From positions 25,302-89,301 of the forward strand of contig JAEEHB010000044.1 of the NCBI GenBank assembly GCA_016280595.1: a stretch of 64,000 nucleotides of DNA. Reading direction: 5' to 3'. A program made the position numbers and the translations under genes. Source of the stretch: Clostridiaceae bacterium. Lineage in GTDB: Bacteria; Bacillota; Clostridia; Oscillospirales; Acutalibacteraceae. The notes below the pieces were generated by a model that was not told the DNA's origin, did no database searches, and worked only from the letters and a program-made list of their open reading frames with translations. This document shows positions 47,098 to 55,298 of this stretch, in pieces (the first letter of the stretch is position 1; each line of letters starts with the position of its first letter).

Positions 47098-48588
47098 TTA
47101 TTTTACCTGAGCAATAAACCTGAGGAACTGCTCTCTGCCTTCGTCGTCTCTTGAAAATACGCCGCACTGCTCGAGTATGGCGGCAAACACAATGCCGATT
47201 TCATCCCTGATGATTTCATCGATATTGCCTGCGTTTATCTCGTATTTGCCTTTAAGCATATCAGCCCAGTCGGCGTGCTTTGCGAGCACTTCGTCGTTTC
47301 TTATATCTCTGCCTTCGAGTATGGCGGCTTTGAGGCTCTCCATCTCTTTTTTGAGGCGTGAGGGAAGCACCGCGAGGCCCATTACCTCGATAAGCCCGAT
47401 ATTTTCTTTTTTGATATGATGATATTCGGGGTGCGGATGATAGTAGCCGTCGGGATATTCTTCGGTGGTAATGTTGTTGCGCAGTACAAGGTCGAGTTCA
47501 TAAACTCCTTCTATACACCTTGCTATGGGTGTGATTGCGTTATGATTAACGCCGTCGGTTACGGCATAGATAAATGCCTGCTCATCGGTATATCCGCGCC
47601 AGGAGTTGAGAATCTTTTCGGCGAGTTCGGTAATCCTCACGGTATCTTTGCCCCTGAGCCTGATTACGGACATCGGCCATTTCACTATGCCCGCCTCAAC
47701 ATCGTCATAGCCCGCAAACTCAACATACTTTTCTATGGGAGCCTTTGCCATAGCAAAAGTGTAGTTGCCGCCCTGGAAATGCTCGTGAGAAAGGATTGAG
47801 CCGCCGACTATCGGCAAATCGGCGTTTGAGCCGACAAAATAATGAGGAAAGAGTTTGACGAAATCAAACAGTTTGTTGAAAGCCGCGCGGTTGATAACCA
47901 TAGGAGTATGGCTGCTGTTGAGCACTATGCAGTGCTCGTTGTAGTAGACATACGGGGAATACTGGAAAAACCAGTCCTCACCGTTTACCTTGATTGAAAT
48001 AATCCTGTGATTCTGCCTTGCGGGGTGGTTTACCCTGCCCGAGTAACCCTCGTTTTCGGCGCAAAGCTGGCACTTCGGGTAGCCGCTCGCTTTCATCTTG
48101 CCTGCGGCGGCGATTGCCTTCGGATCCTTTTCGGGCTTTGAAAGATTGATTGTGATATCAATATCGCCGTACTGAGTTTTTGTAACCCACTTCATATCGT
48201 TCTTTATACGGTATTCGCGGATATAATCGCTCTTGCGGCTGAGGTTATAGTAATACTCGGTAGCCTTCACGGGGCTCTCGGCGTACTTTTCAAAAAACGC
48301 TTTTTCCACCTCGGACGGTCTCGGAGTTAGCGCGCCCATTATTCTTGTGTCAAGCAGGTCTCTGTAAACTACGGAGTTTTCGCACAGACCTTTTTCGCAG
48401 GCGTAATCGAGCAGAGTTCTGAGTATTGACTCAAGGTCCGGTTTTTCAGCGGGCTTTTCCGCCTCATAATCATCAAGCCCGATTAAAGGCAGAATGCTGT
48501 TGACGGCAAAAACTCTGTCTCTTTCGCTTATGAGTTTTTCCTCAACTGCATAATCGGCAAGTGCCGTTACGGCTTCATAAACAGTCAT
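47098..48588 (-). CDS. galT: UDP-glucose--hexose-1-phosphate uridylyltransferase, class II
   Basis: 496 aa. Class II GalT of Firmicutes. Transfers UMP between UDP-glucose and galactose-1-phosphate in the Leloir pathway. Typical blocks: SDYIREYRIKNDMKWVTKTQYGDIDITINLSKPEKDP, QLCAENEGYSGR, the SHEHFQGGNYTFAM region holding the active-site histidines, and HHIKKENIGLIEVMGLA. The Leloir partners galK and galE are not in this window. Starts 4 nt after the lipase-like gene. Confidence 0.95.
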   Translation of the reverse strand: MTVYEAVTALADYAVEEKLISERDRVFAVNSILPLIGLDDYEAEKPAEKPDLESILRTLLDYACEKGLCENSVVYRDLLDTRIMGALTPRPSEVEKAFFEKYAESPVKATEYYYNLSRKSDYIREYRIKNDMKWVTKTQYGDIDITINLSKPEKDPKAIAAAGKMKASGYPKCQLCAENEGYSGRVNHPARQNHRIISIKVNGEDWFFQYSPYVYYNEHCIVLNSSHTPMVINRAAFNKLFDFVKLFPHYFVGSNADLPIVGGSILSHEHFQGGNYTFAMAKAPIEKYVEFAGYDDVEAGIVKWPMSVIRLRGKDTVRITELAEKILNSWRGYTDEQAFIYAVTDGVNHNAITPIARCIEGVYELDLVLRNNITTEEYPDGYYHPHPEYHHIKKENIGLIEVMGLAVLPSRLKKEMESLKAAILEGRDIRNDEVLAKHADWADMLKGKYEINAGNIDEIIRDEIGIVFAAILEQCGVFSRDDEGREQFLRFIAQVK

Positions 48589-48592
48589 TTCT

Positions 48593-50512
48593 TTACCTCA
48601 CTGTAAGTTTAACGCTGTTAAGCGCATAATAGATAATTGAATAAAACATCGAGAAGAAGTTGTATAGCCCCGTGCCCCTGAGCAGCTGCAATACAGTCGC
48701 CGGAAGCAGGCGGTCAAGCGGTGTTTCCGGCTTTGCGCTCACAGTGCCTCCCGCACATTCGGGTATTTCGCCGTTGAGTATCGTAAATGCGATGCTTCTC
48801 TCACCTACGGGTGTTACCGAGCCGTAAGTGGTGTAACTGACGGTTACGGTGACTCTTGAATTGGACACCTTGGGTATCTCACCCGTAAACGGAATCTTTA
48901 TTTCCTCCCCTGCCTTTATTATCGGCACAAGGGGCATCTTCAGTTTTATGTCAAGCCCGTCGCAGTTTACCGCGAGTATTTTTAGGGGCCTGTTTTTGAT
49001 GCTGAGGTTTTTAATAATCAGGGCGCTGTCTTCAGACGAAACATAGCCCTCGGTACTGCTGTCAAACCACGCCGCTACCGCGTAAGACGGATTGGTGGAG
49101 GTGTGAAACTGGGGATAATCGGGCGAGGAATATACATCGGTTATCTCATTGTCTTTGACGGTAAGGGTTATCATAAGGTCTCTCGTGAAATAATCCCAGA
49201 AGGTCATGCCGTGGAAAAGGCCGGAAACAAACCAGGTGTTGTCGGGCAGATAGGCGCTCGAGGCGTCAATCGTCATGGCGGGAGAAACTTTATAGTTGCC
49301 GCCGCAGGAGTTTTTCTGTACATAGCCGTCGGCAAATCTTTCGCCGTATTTAGCGACTGCGGCTCCGGTTGAGGAATAGGTGGGAATGATGCCGTCGCTG
49401 TTGACATCCGCTCCGGTGGTTATGGCGTTGTCAACACCCGCGATAATGTTTACGTTCATTCCGTACTTTTCGTTGCAGTCTTTGAAAGCGGACCAGAATT
49501 TCGGCATAACGGTGTAGTGCATATAGTCGCTCTTTTCGATTATGGCGGCATTGGCAACGGGGTCAAGCCATTTCGCCTTCATAGCCTCATAGGCATCCGT
49601 CGGCACAAAATCCCATATACTGCCCCAGTTGCCGATTATATCCATGAAATAGGGGAAAAGCTCGGTGATGAGCCCGTCAAGGAAACCGAGTTCCTCCGCC
49701 TCAACAAGCCAGTGGAAATCCGTTTCAAGCTGATTGCCGTGCTCAATGAAATAAAGCAGATTCAGTTCGTCAAAATCAGTTGTTTCACCGAGCAGGTCAT
49801 AGAGTATTCCCGCGCCGCCGAGTGCGGGCACGGTCATAACGCAGTTATTGACATCTCTTTTGTGGCCGAAGAGAGTGAGATAGGTGCCGGTCACCTGACC
49901 GCCGTGGCTGACGGCAAGGATATTCACCTTGTCTTTTCCGCTGTATCTTTTTACATCCTGAATAAACTCATCGAGTTTTTTCGCGTTTTCAACAGCGCCC
50001 ATTCTGAAATCGCAGTTGAAATCGTAGGTGTTGCTGCGGTCAACATATTCGCGCACAGCACCCATAATATCCGTTTCGTGCTGATAGGATTCGTCACCGA
50101 ATCGGTCAAGCATATTCTGGCAGTTGCATTCTTCCGCGCCTGAAAACATGGGATGAACATTGTATTTGCTTGTGCCGTCATCATTACAGGCGAGCACGCC
50201 GACAAGGTCCTTTGCGCCGTTGCCGATAATACCCGCAAGATACCCGGGCTTTTCGAGCACGGCGAGACCGAGCCCCGCGATTATTCTGCCGACATAGCCG
50301 AAAACGGTGCTGAAAATATTGCCGCCCTGCATCTGCCATACCTGCTCCTCGCTGCCGTCCTCATTTTCGAGCACGAGCGCGGAGGCGGAATAGCCCGCGA
50401 CCATAATCACCGGGTAATCGGTTACATTATCATCCTTTGAAGCATAGGCGGGCAGGCAGGCTGCCGTGAGCACGAGACATAACGCGAGAAACAGCGAAAT
50501 CTTTCTTTTCAT
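48593..50512 (-). CDS. Secreted alpha/beta-hydrolase-like protein with C-terminal membrane helix
   Basis: 639 aa. Cleavable signal peptide (about 1-25, ending AYA-S). Residues about 30-440 form an alpha/beta-hydrolase domain: YPVIMVAGYSAS oxyanion region, the nucleophile elbow AVSHGG (S202, with Ala replacing the first Gly of GxSxG), and a later catalytic His candidate in LFHGMTFWD. An Ig-like domain (about 500-590) follows, then a probable C-terminal membrane helix (YNFFSMFYSIIYYAL). It resembles LCAT/PDAT-type lipases by layout, but the substrate is unknown. First gene of the operon; promoter at 50551-50578. Confidence 0.8.
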   Translation of the reverse strand: MKRKISLFLALCLVLTAACLPAYASKDDNVTDYPVIMVAGYSASALVLENEDGSEEQVWQMQGGNIFSTVFGYVGRIIAGLGLAVLEKPGYLAGIIGNGAKDLVGVLACNDDGTSKYNVHPMFSGAEECNCQNMLDRFGDESYQHETDIMGAVREYVDRSNTYDFNCDFRMGAVENAKKLDEFIQDVKRYSGKDKVNILAVSHGGQVTGTYLTLFGHKRDVNNCVMTVPALGGAGILYDLLGETTDFDELNLLYFIEHGNQLETDFHWLVEAEELGFLDGLITELFPYFMDIIGNWGSIWDFVPTDAYEAMKAKWLDPVANAAIIEKSDYMHYTVMPKFWSAFKDCNEKYGMNVNIIAGVDNAITTGADVNSDGIIPTYSSTGAAVAKYGERFADGYVQKNSCGGNYKVSPAMTIDASSAYLPDNTWFVSGLFHGMTFWDYFTRDLMITLTVKDNEITDVYSSPDYPQFHTSTNPSYAVAAWFDSSTEGYVSSEDSALIIKNLSIKNRPLKILAVNCDGLDIKLKMPLVPIIKAGEEIKIPFTGEIPKVSNSRVTVTVSYTTYGSVTPVGERSIAFTILNGEIPECAGGTVSAKPETPLDRLLPATVLQLLRGTGLYNFFSMFYSIIYYALNSVKLTVR

Positions 50513-50550
50513 TTTTTCACCCTCAGCCGAAATATAACTATATATAATTT

Positions 50551-50578
50551 ATTATAACAGAATGATTGATTTTTTCAA
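50551..50578 (-). promoter_or_regulatory. Sigma-A promoter of the lipase-galT-rfbB operon
   Basis: Minus strand TTGAAA (50573-50578), 16-nt spacer, TATAAT (50551-50556), 38 nt before the ATG. Divergent from the GDPD promoter. Confidence 0.78.
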
Positions 50579-50604
50579 GATAAAATATGCCGCCCGCGCG
50601 CATC

Positions 50605-50633
50605 TTGAAAGAATGCGGTCGGGATGATATAAT
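50605..50633 (+). promoter_or_regulatory. Sigma-A promoter of the GDPD gene
   Basis: TTGAAA (50605-50610), 17-nt spacer, extended -10 TGATATAAT (TATAAT 50628-50633), 21 nt before the ATG at 50655, so the leader is short. Confidence 0.8.
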
Positions 50634-50654
50634 ATAAGTATGGAGGCGATTTAT

Positions 50655-51479
50655 ATGAAAAGATTACTCTCATTTATCATTGTACTCGCAATTATAGGCG
50701 CGGCGGTTTTCGGCGTGAAACAGTACTTCAGCCCGAAAGAGCCGGAATCTCTGAGCGCACACGGAATAGGCTCTCAGTTTGACCCGATATATGTCACCGC
50801 TCACCGCGGCGGCAACACCGAAGCACCGGAAAACAGCCTGCCCTCATTCAGGTCCGCCGTACAGAAGAATTTTTACGCCGCCGAGTGCGACATTTTAAGA
50901 ACGAAAGACGGCAAATGGGTAATCACCCACGATGACAGCGTGATAAATCATTTCTTCGGCACGGGCAAAGTGTCCGAAATGACATTTGACGAAGTGAGGA
51001 AACTCAAGTATTCATTTGACACGGCATTCTGGGAGTATCAGGATGAAAAGATACCCTCGCTCGAGGAATATCTTGATGTGCTCGCCGGCAGTAATACACG
51101 CCCCGAGATAGAAATAAAGAGCAAGACCACCGAAGGGCTCGAGGATGTGCTCTCCGCACTCAGAGCACGCTCGCTCACAAAGCAGGCGATTATCATTTCG
51201 TTCCATTATGAGTGCCTTGAAAGAATACATGAACTCGACAAGAGTATTGAACTCTGGTATCTTATGGATGACATAACCGACGACGGTATTGACAAAGCGC
51301 TTAAAATCGGCTGCAAGGCTATCTCCGCCAATTACAAAAATACAGGCGCGGAAGATGTGGCAATGGTGCTTGATTCAGGGCTTAAACTCGTCGTGTGGAC
51401 GGTAGACAGTATTGATACCGTGAGCACGTTTTACAATATGGGCGTAAGATATTTTGTGACAAACAAACTCGGAATTTAA
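50655..51479 (+). CDS. Membrane-anchored glycerophosphodiester phosphodiesterase
   Basis: 274 aa. N-terminal hydrophobic helix (about 3-22), then a GDPD TIM barrel on the outside: HRGGNTEAPENSLPSF with the first catalytic His, ECDILRTKDGKWVITHDDSV with the metal-binding Glu/Asp and second His, and the C-terminal LVVWTVDS. Hydrolyses glycerophosphodiesters to glycerol-3-phosphate and an alcohol. Start set at ATG 50655 because GGAGG is at the right distance; the earlier ATG at 50640 overlaps that box. Followed after 72 nt by a two-component system in the same strand. Confidence 0.92.
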   Translation: MKRLLSFIIVLAIIGAAVFGVKQYFSPKEPESLSAHGIGSQFDPIYVTAHRGGNTEAPENSLPSFRSAVQKNFYAAECDILRTKDGKWVITHDDSVINHFFGTGKVSEMTFDEVRKLKYSFDTAFWEYQDEKIPSLEEYLDVLAGSNTRPEIEIKSKTTEGLEDVLSALRARSLTKQAIIISFHYECLERIHELDKSIELWYLMDDITDDGIDKALKIGCKAISANYKNTGAEDVAMVLDSGLKLVVWTVDSIDTVSTFYNMGVRYFVTNKLGI

Positions 51480-51551
51480 TTCGCTTTTAACTCCGTTTAA
51501 GGTTGCGGTGATAAAAAGTTATTGAACTAAACACCGAAAAGGACGATAAAG

Positions 51552-52226
51552 ATGAGAATACTGCTTGCCGAGGATGAAAAAGGCCTTTCCAAAGCACTCG
51601 TGAAAATTTTTGAAAAAAACAACTACTCGGTTGACGCCGTCTATGACGGCGAGGAGGCACTCGCCTTTCTTGAACTGGGCAGTTACGACGCGGCTGTGCT
51701 CGATATTATGATGCCCAAGAAGGACGGTATAACCGTGCTCAAAGAAATAAGGGCAAAGGGCAACAGCATACCCGTGCTTATGCTCACGGCGAAAAGCGAG
51801 ATAGAAGACAGGGTTGCAGGCCTTGACAGCGGAGCAAACGATTATCTGCCAAAGCCTTTTGACACCCGCGAACTGCTCGCGCGCATAAGAAGCATCACAC
51901 GCGCCAAAACGGAGACAGACACCAAACTGACAGCGGGCAACATTTCCCTGGACCGCTCAACTTACGAACTCTCCTCCCCGTCGGGCAGTTTCCGCCTTGC
52001 AAACAAAGAGTATCAGCTTATGGAATACTTTATGTCAAACCCGCACAGAATTCTTTCCGCAGAAATGTTTATGGAAAAAATCTGGGGCTTTGACAGCGAC
52101 GCGGATATAAATGTGGTATGGGTTTATATCTCATATCTGCGCAAAAAACTTACCGCACTCGGCGCGGACATTCAGATAAAATCCACGAGGAACGCGGGCT
52201 ATTCGCTGGAGAACTGCGATGATTAA
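51552..52226 (+). CDS. OmpR/PhoB-family response regulator
   Basis: 224 aa. Receiver domain (1-118) with acidic pair EDE at the start, phosphoacceptor D51 in VLDIMMPKKDG, Thr in MLTAKS and Lys in LPKPFD. C-terminal winged-helix DNA-binding domain (about 128-222: LANKEYQLMEYFM, INVVWVYISYLRKKL). AAAAGGA upstream of the ATG. Overlaps the kinase gene by 8 nt. Likely targets are unknown; the downstream VTC-DUF4956-CotH genes are plausible but unproven. Confidence 0.95.
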   Translation: MRILLAEDEKGLSKALVKIFEKNNYSVDAVYDGEEALAFLELGSYDAAVLDIMMPKKDGITVLKEIRAKGNSIPVLMLTAKSEIEDRVAGLDSGANDYLPKPFDTRELLARIRSITRAKTETDTKLTAGNISLDRSTYELSSPSGSFRLANKEYQLMEYFMSNPHRILSAEMFMEKIWGFDSDADINVVWVYISYLRKKLTALGADIQIKSTRNAGYSLENCDD

Positions 52227-53463
52227 AACATTAAAACGGAAATTCATAATAACGGCAAGCATATCAATGTTTGCGCTTATGACGGCGCTTGTGCTGATAA
52301 TGAATGTATTCAACTACCGCGAAGTCGTTTCGGAAAGCGATGCGGTGCTTGACGTGCTTTCACAGCAGAGTATGCCGCCCGCAGGCGACAGCCTCCCGCC
52401 TTTCCGCCCGGAAAACTTCAGCGATTTTGTGCCGCCGGGAATGTCGCCGGAAGTTCCTTATGAATCAAGATTTTTCACGGTGACGGTTTCGGAAAGCGGC
52501 GAAATACTCAGATCCGATTTATCAAGGATAATATCGGTTGACGATGACTCCGCGAAAGAATACATTGACAAAGCGCTTAACAGTAAAAGCAGCCGCGGCT
52601 TCCTAGGTCAGTTCAGATATTCAAGAGCCGAAGACAAAGCGGGCACGAGAATCATTTTCCTCGACTGCGGCAGAAAACTTGATTCTTTCAGATCGTTTCT
52701 GATTATAAGTGTCGCGGTCGGGCTCTTCGGGTGCCTTGTGGCATTTGCCGCTTTTGCGCTCGCGGCTAAAAAAATCGTTGCTCCGATAGCCGAAAGTTAC
52801 GAAAAGCAGAAGCGCTTTATTTCGGACGCGGGCCACGAAATCAAAACTCCGCTCACAATAATCGGCGCAAATGTCGATTTGCTTGAAACGGAAGAGGAAA
52901 AAGAGGAACTTACGGATATCCGCCTGCAGATAAACCGCCTTACAGATCTCACAAACAATCTGATTAAACTTTCAAAAATGGATGAGGCGGTGCAGAGCGT
53001 ACCGAAGGTTGATATGCCCCTGTCGGATATTGTAAACGAGACGGTCAATTCATTCAGGGCGCCTGCCCTTTCAAAAAACATTGATTTAACTCTGGATGCT
53101 GAGCCGGGAATATCGATAAACGGCTCGCCCAATGATATCCGTCAGCTCGTGTCAATCCTTATGGATAACGCCGTGAAGTATTCGCCAGAAGGCGGAAGAA
53201 TTGCCGTGCGGACTCACAGGCACAAAAAAAGCGTTGTGCTCTCGGTTGAAAACAGCACCGAAGGCGAAATAACCGGCGAAGATATCAAGCGCGTGTTTGA
53301 CAGGTTTTACCGCACCGACAAATCGAGAAACTCCGAAACGGGCGGTCACGGCATCGGCCTTTCAATCGCCAAAGCAATAACCGAAGCGCACGGCGGAAGC
53401 ATTGCCGCCTCAAGTGAGGGCGGAAATGTTTTTTGCATAAAGGTCACTTTGCCTGTGCAGTAA
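52219..53463 (+). CDS. Sensor histidine kinase
   Basis: 414 aa. Two membrane helices (about 10-32 and 155-180) enclosing a ~120-residue extracytoplasmic Pro/Asp/Ser-containing sensor segment of no recognised family. Then the HisKA helix with phosphoacceptor His in SDAGHEIKTPLTI (about residue 206) and the ATPase: N box DIRQLVSILMDNAVKYSP, G boxes GGHGIGLSIAKAI. Overlaps the regulator gene. No HAMP domain is apparent between the second helix and HisKA. Its terminator lies inside the opposing gene at 53468. Confidence 0.95.
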   Translation: MIKTLKRKFIITASISMFALMTALVLIMNVFNYREVVSESDAVLDVLSQQSMPPAGDSLPPFRPENFSDFVPPGMSPEVPYESRFFTVTVSESGEILRSDLSRIISVDDDSAKEYIDKALNSKSSRGFLGQFRYSRAEDKAGTRIIFLDCGRKLDSFRSFLIISVAVGLFGCLVAFAAFALAAKKIVAPIAESYEKQKRFISDAGHEIKTPLTIIGANVDLLETEEEKEELTDIRLQINRLTDLTNNLIKLSKMDEAVQSVPKVDMPLSDIVNETVNSFRAPALSKNIDLTLDAEPGISINGSPNDIRQLVSILMDNAVKYSPEGGRIAVRTHRHKKSVVLSVENSTEGEITGEDIKRVFDRFYRTDKSRNSETGGHGIGLSIAKAITEAHGGSIAASSEGGNVFCIKVTLPVQ

Positions 53464-53467
53464 AAGA

Positions 53468-53650
53468 TTACATAAAGACAGCAAAAGACTCACCTGAGAA
53501 ATCATCCGGGTGAGTCTTTTTTCTGTTATACGCTTTCGGGTTTGCGGGCTTTCTCGTTACGGGGTTTATTGCCCACTGCGTACGTTTTTGCCTGTCAACT
53601 TCTTTTTTCTTTTTCTTTGACAGTTTTTTGTACGGTATGAATTTTTCCAT
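53468..53650 (-). CDS. Small basic conserved protein of unknown function (60 aa)
   Basis: 60 aa, Lys/Arg-rich N terminus: MEKFIPYKKLSKKKKKEVD, then TQWAINPVTRKPANPKAYNRKK, which is a segment I recognise in small conserved clostridial proteins; the function is unknown. Start ATG 53650, with AGGAGG 7 nt upstream; an ATG two codons earlier (53656) overlaps the box. Encoded opposite to the two-component system and convergent with it. The 3' end carries the terminator hairpin of the kinase gene. Confidence 0.8.
   Translation of the reverse strand: MEKFIPYKKLSKKKKKEVDRQKRTQWAINPVTRKPANPKAYNRKKTHPDDFSGESFAVFM
53483..53522 (+). terminator. Terminator of the two-component operon, inside a minus-strand gene
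   Basis: AAAAGACTCACC / GGTGAGTCTTTT stem with a 14-nt loop, then TTCTG; spans the C-terminal codons of the 60-aa minus-strand gene, 20 nt past the kinase stop. Confidence 0.82.
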
Positions 53651-53820
53651 ATTCATTCCTCCTTCATACGGGATTATACACCGTATAACGCGATAAAACA
53701 AGGATGGGAACGGACGTTTTTTCAGTTTAAAAAAAGATTTCAAAAAAATATGATTGTTTAAAGTGCATTTAAGTTTTGAGGGTTAGACTGTGGTCAGAAC
53801 AAAACAGGAGGTCTTAAAAA

Positions 53821-53910
53821 ATGTACGAAAACAACTATTATAACCAACTCCCCGTAATCTACACCGGCGGGGAAACAAACAAAAACAAATCCGGCATAAA
53901 AAAGGAGTGA
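53821..53910 (+). CDS. 29-aa small ORF upstream of the VTC-like gene
   Basis: ATG with CAGGAGGT eight nt upstream, 29 codons (starts MYENNYYNQL, ends GIKKE), stop 4 nt before the GTG of the next gene; the AAAAAGGAG that serves the next gene is the 3' end of this one. Hydrophilic, Asn/Tyr/Lys-rich, no family known. A leader or coupled peptide is possible. Its strong ribosome binding site is the main evidence. Confidence 0.5.
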   Translation: MYENNYYNQLPVIYTGGETNKNKSGIKKE

Positions 53911-53914
53911 TACC

Positions 53915-54586
53915 GTGAAATACCGCCACGAGTGGAAACACGAGATAAATCAAGCCGACAGGCTCGTTCTCGTCTCGCGGCTTTCCGCCGTTATGAAGCG
54001 CGACTCTCACTCGATAAACGGGGCGTATAAAATCAGAAGTCTGTATTTTGACACGCCCGGTGACAAGGCGCTCAGGGAGAAAATCGACGGAGTGAACATC
54101 CGCGAGAAATTCCGCATACGCTACTATAATCTGGACACCTCGTTTATCGTGCTTGAAAAAAAGAGCAAATTGAACAATCTCTGCTCAAAAGAAAGCTGCA
54201 GAATAACAGAGCAGGAAGCACGGAAGATTGTTGAAGGCGACATACAGTGGCTCGCCTCGGATGAAAGAAAACTCTGTGTTGAACTTTATTCCAAAATGAT
54301 TACCCTGGGCTTAAGGCCCAAAACAATTGTGGATTACACGAGAGACCCGTTTGTTTATGCGCCCGGCAATGTGCGCGTGACAATCGACTACAACATACGC
54401 ACCGGACTTAACAAAACGGATTTTCTGAATCCCGAAACGGTTACCGTGCCTGCGGGCGATTCTCCTATTATCCTTGAAGTGAAGTGGGATGAATTCCTGC
54501 CCGATATAATCAGAGACGCAGTCGGCATCCCCTGCCGCCGCGTGGGCGCATTTTCAAAATATCAGCAGTGCCGTATCTACGGCTGA
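53915..54586 (+). CDS. VTC-domain (polyphosphate polymerase-like) protein
   Basis: 223 aa. CYTH/triphosphate tunnel fold of the VTC family: RHEWKHEINQAD, the basic KIRSLYFDTPGD and REKFRIRYY blocks, ETVTVPAGDSPIILEVKWD at the C-terminal end (acidic metal ligands on beta-strands). Eukaryotic VTC4 makes polyphosphate from ATP; bacterial relatives occur beside DUF4956 and CotH genes, role undetermined. GTG start with AAGGAG. No membrane segment, so it probably acts in the cytoplasm with DUF4956. Confidence 0.88.
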   Translation: MKYRHEWKHEINQADRLVLVSRLSAVMKRDSHSINGAYKIRSLYFDTPGDKALREKIDGVNIREKFRIRYYNLDTSFIVLEKKSKLNNLCSKESCRITEQEARKIVEGDIQWLASDERKLCVELYSKMITLGLRPKTIVDYTRDPFVYAPGNVRVTIDYNIRTGLNKTDFLNPETVTVPAGDSPIILEVKWDEFLPDIIRDAVGIPCRRVGAFSKYQQCRIYG

Positions 54587-54614
54587 CACACAATAAAAGA
54601 TTGGAGTAAAAATT

Positions 54615-55286
54615 ATGACTTTTAATGACATTTTCAAATCAAGTTTCCTTGAAAACATTACGGCAGTCACCGTGCTCGATATGGTGCTGACACTCGTTCT
54701 CGCCTTCGGCATAGGCATTTTCATTTTCTTCGTTTACAAAAAGACATACCGCGGAGTAATGTACTCCTCTTCATTCGGCGTAACCCTGATTGCACTCACG
54801 ATGATCACCTCCCAGGTTATCCTGGCGGTCACCTCAAACGTCGTGCTTTCACTCGGTATGGTCGGTGCCCTTTCAATCGTCCGTTTCCGCACCGCGATCA
54901 AAGAGCCGCTTGACATTGCCTTCCTTTTCTGGTCAATAGCAGTCGGCATTATTCTTGCGGCAGGCATGATTCCCCTTGCGGTTATCGGCAGCGTGGTTAT
55001 CGGCGTAATCCTTCTCTTCTTCGTAAACAAAAAGTCACACAAGAATCCCTTTATCGTTGTTCTCGCCTGCGACAATCACGACGCGGAATCCAGAGCACTT
55101 GATTATATCAACTCTCAGACCGAGCGCTGTGTAGTCAAATCAAAGACCGCGCAGGAAAACCTTGTTGAAATCAACATGGAAGTAAGATTAAAAGATGAAA
55201 ACACCGATTTCATCAACGCCCTTTCCGCACTCAGCGGAGTAAAGAGCGCGGCGCTTGTAAGCTACAACGGCGATTACATGGGATAA
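54615..55286 (+). CDS. DUF4956 membrane protein
   Basis: 223 aa. N-terminal FNDIFKSSFLE helix, then four hydrophobic helices (about 18-42, 50-70, 73-95 and 100-140; the GALSIVRFRTAIKEPLDIAFLFWSIAVGI motif is typical), and a cytoplasmic ferredoxin-like C-terminal domain (about 150-223). Function unknown. It usually sits next to VTC and CotH genes in Firmicutes (family knowledge); the same arrangement is seen here. GGAG box upstream of the ATG. Confidence 0.88.
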   Translation: MTFNDIFKSSFLENITAVTVLDMVLTLVLAFGIGIFIFFVYKKTYRGVMYSSSFGVTLIALTMITSQVILAVTSNVVLSLGMVGALSIVRFRTAIKEPLDIAFLFWSIAVGIILAAGMIPLAVIGSVVIGVILLFFVNKKSHKNPFIVVLACDNHDAESRALDYINSQTERCVVKSKTAQENLVEINMEVRLKDENTDFINALSALSGVKSAALVSYNGDYMG

Positions 55287-55298
55287 GGAGCGGCGGAT

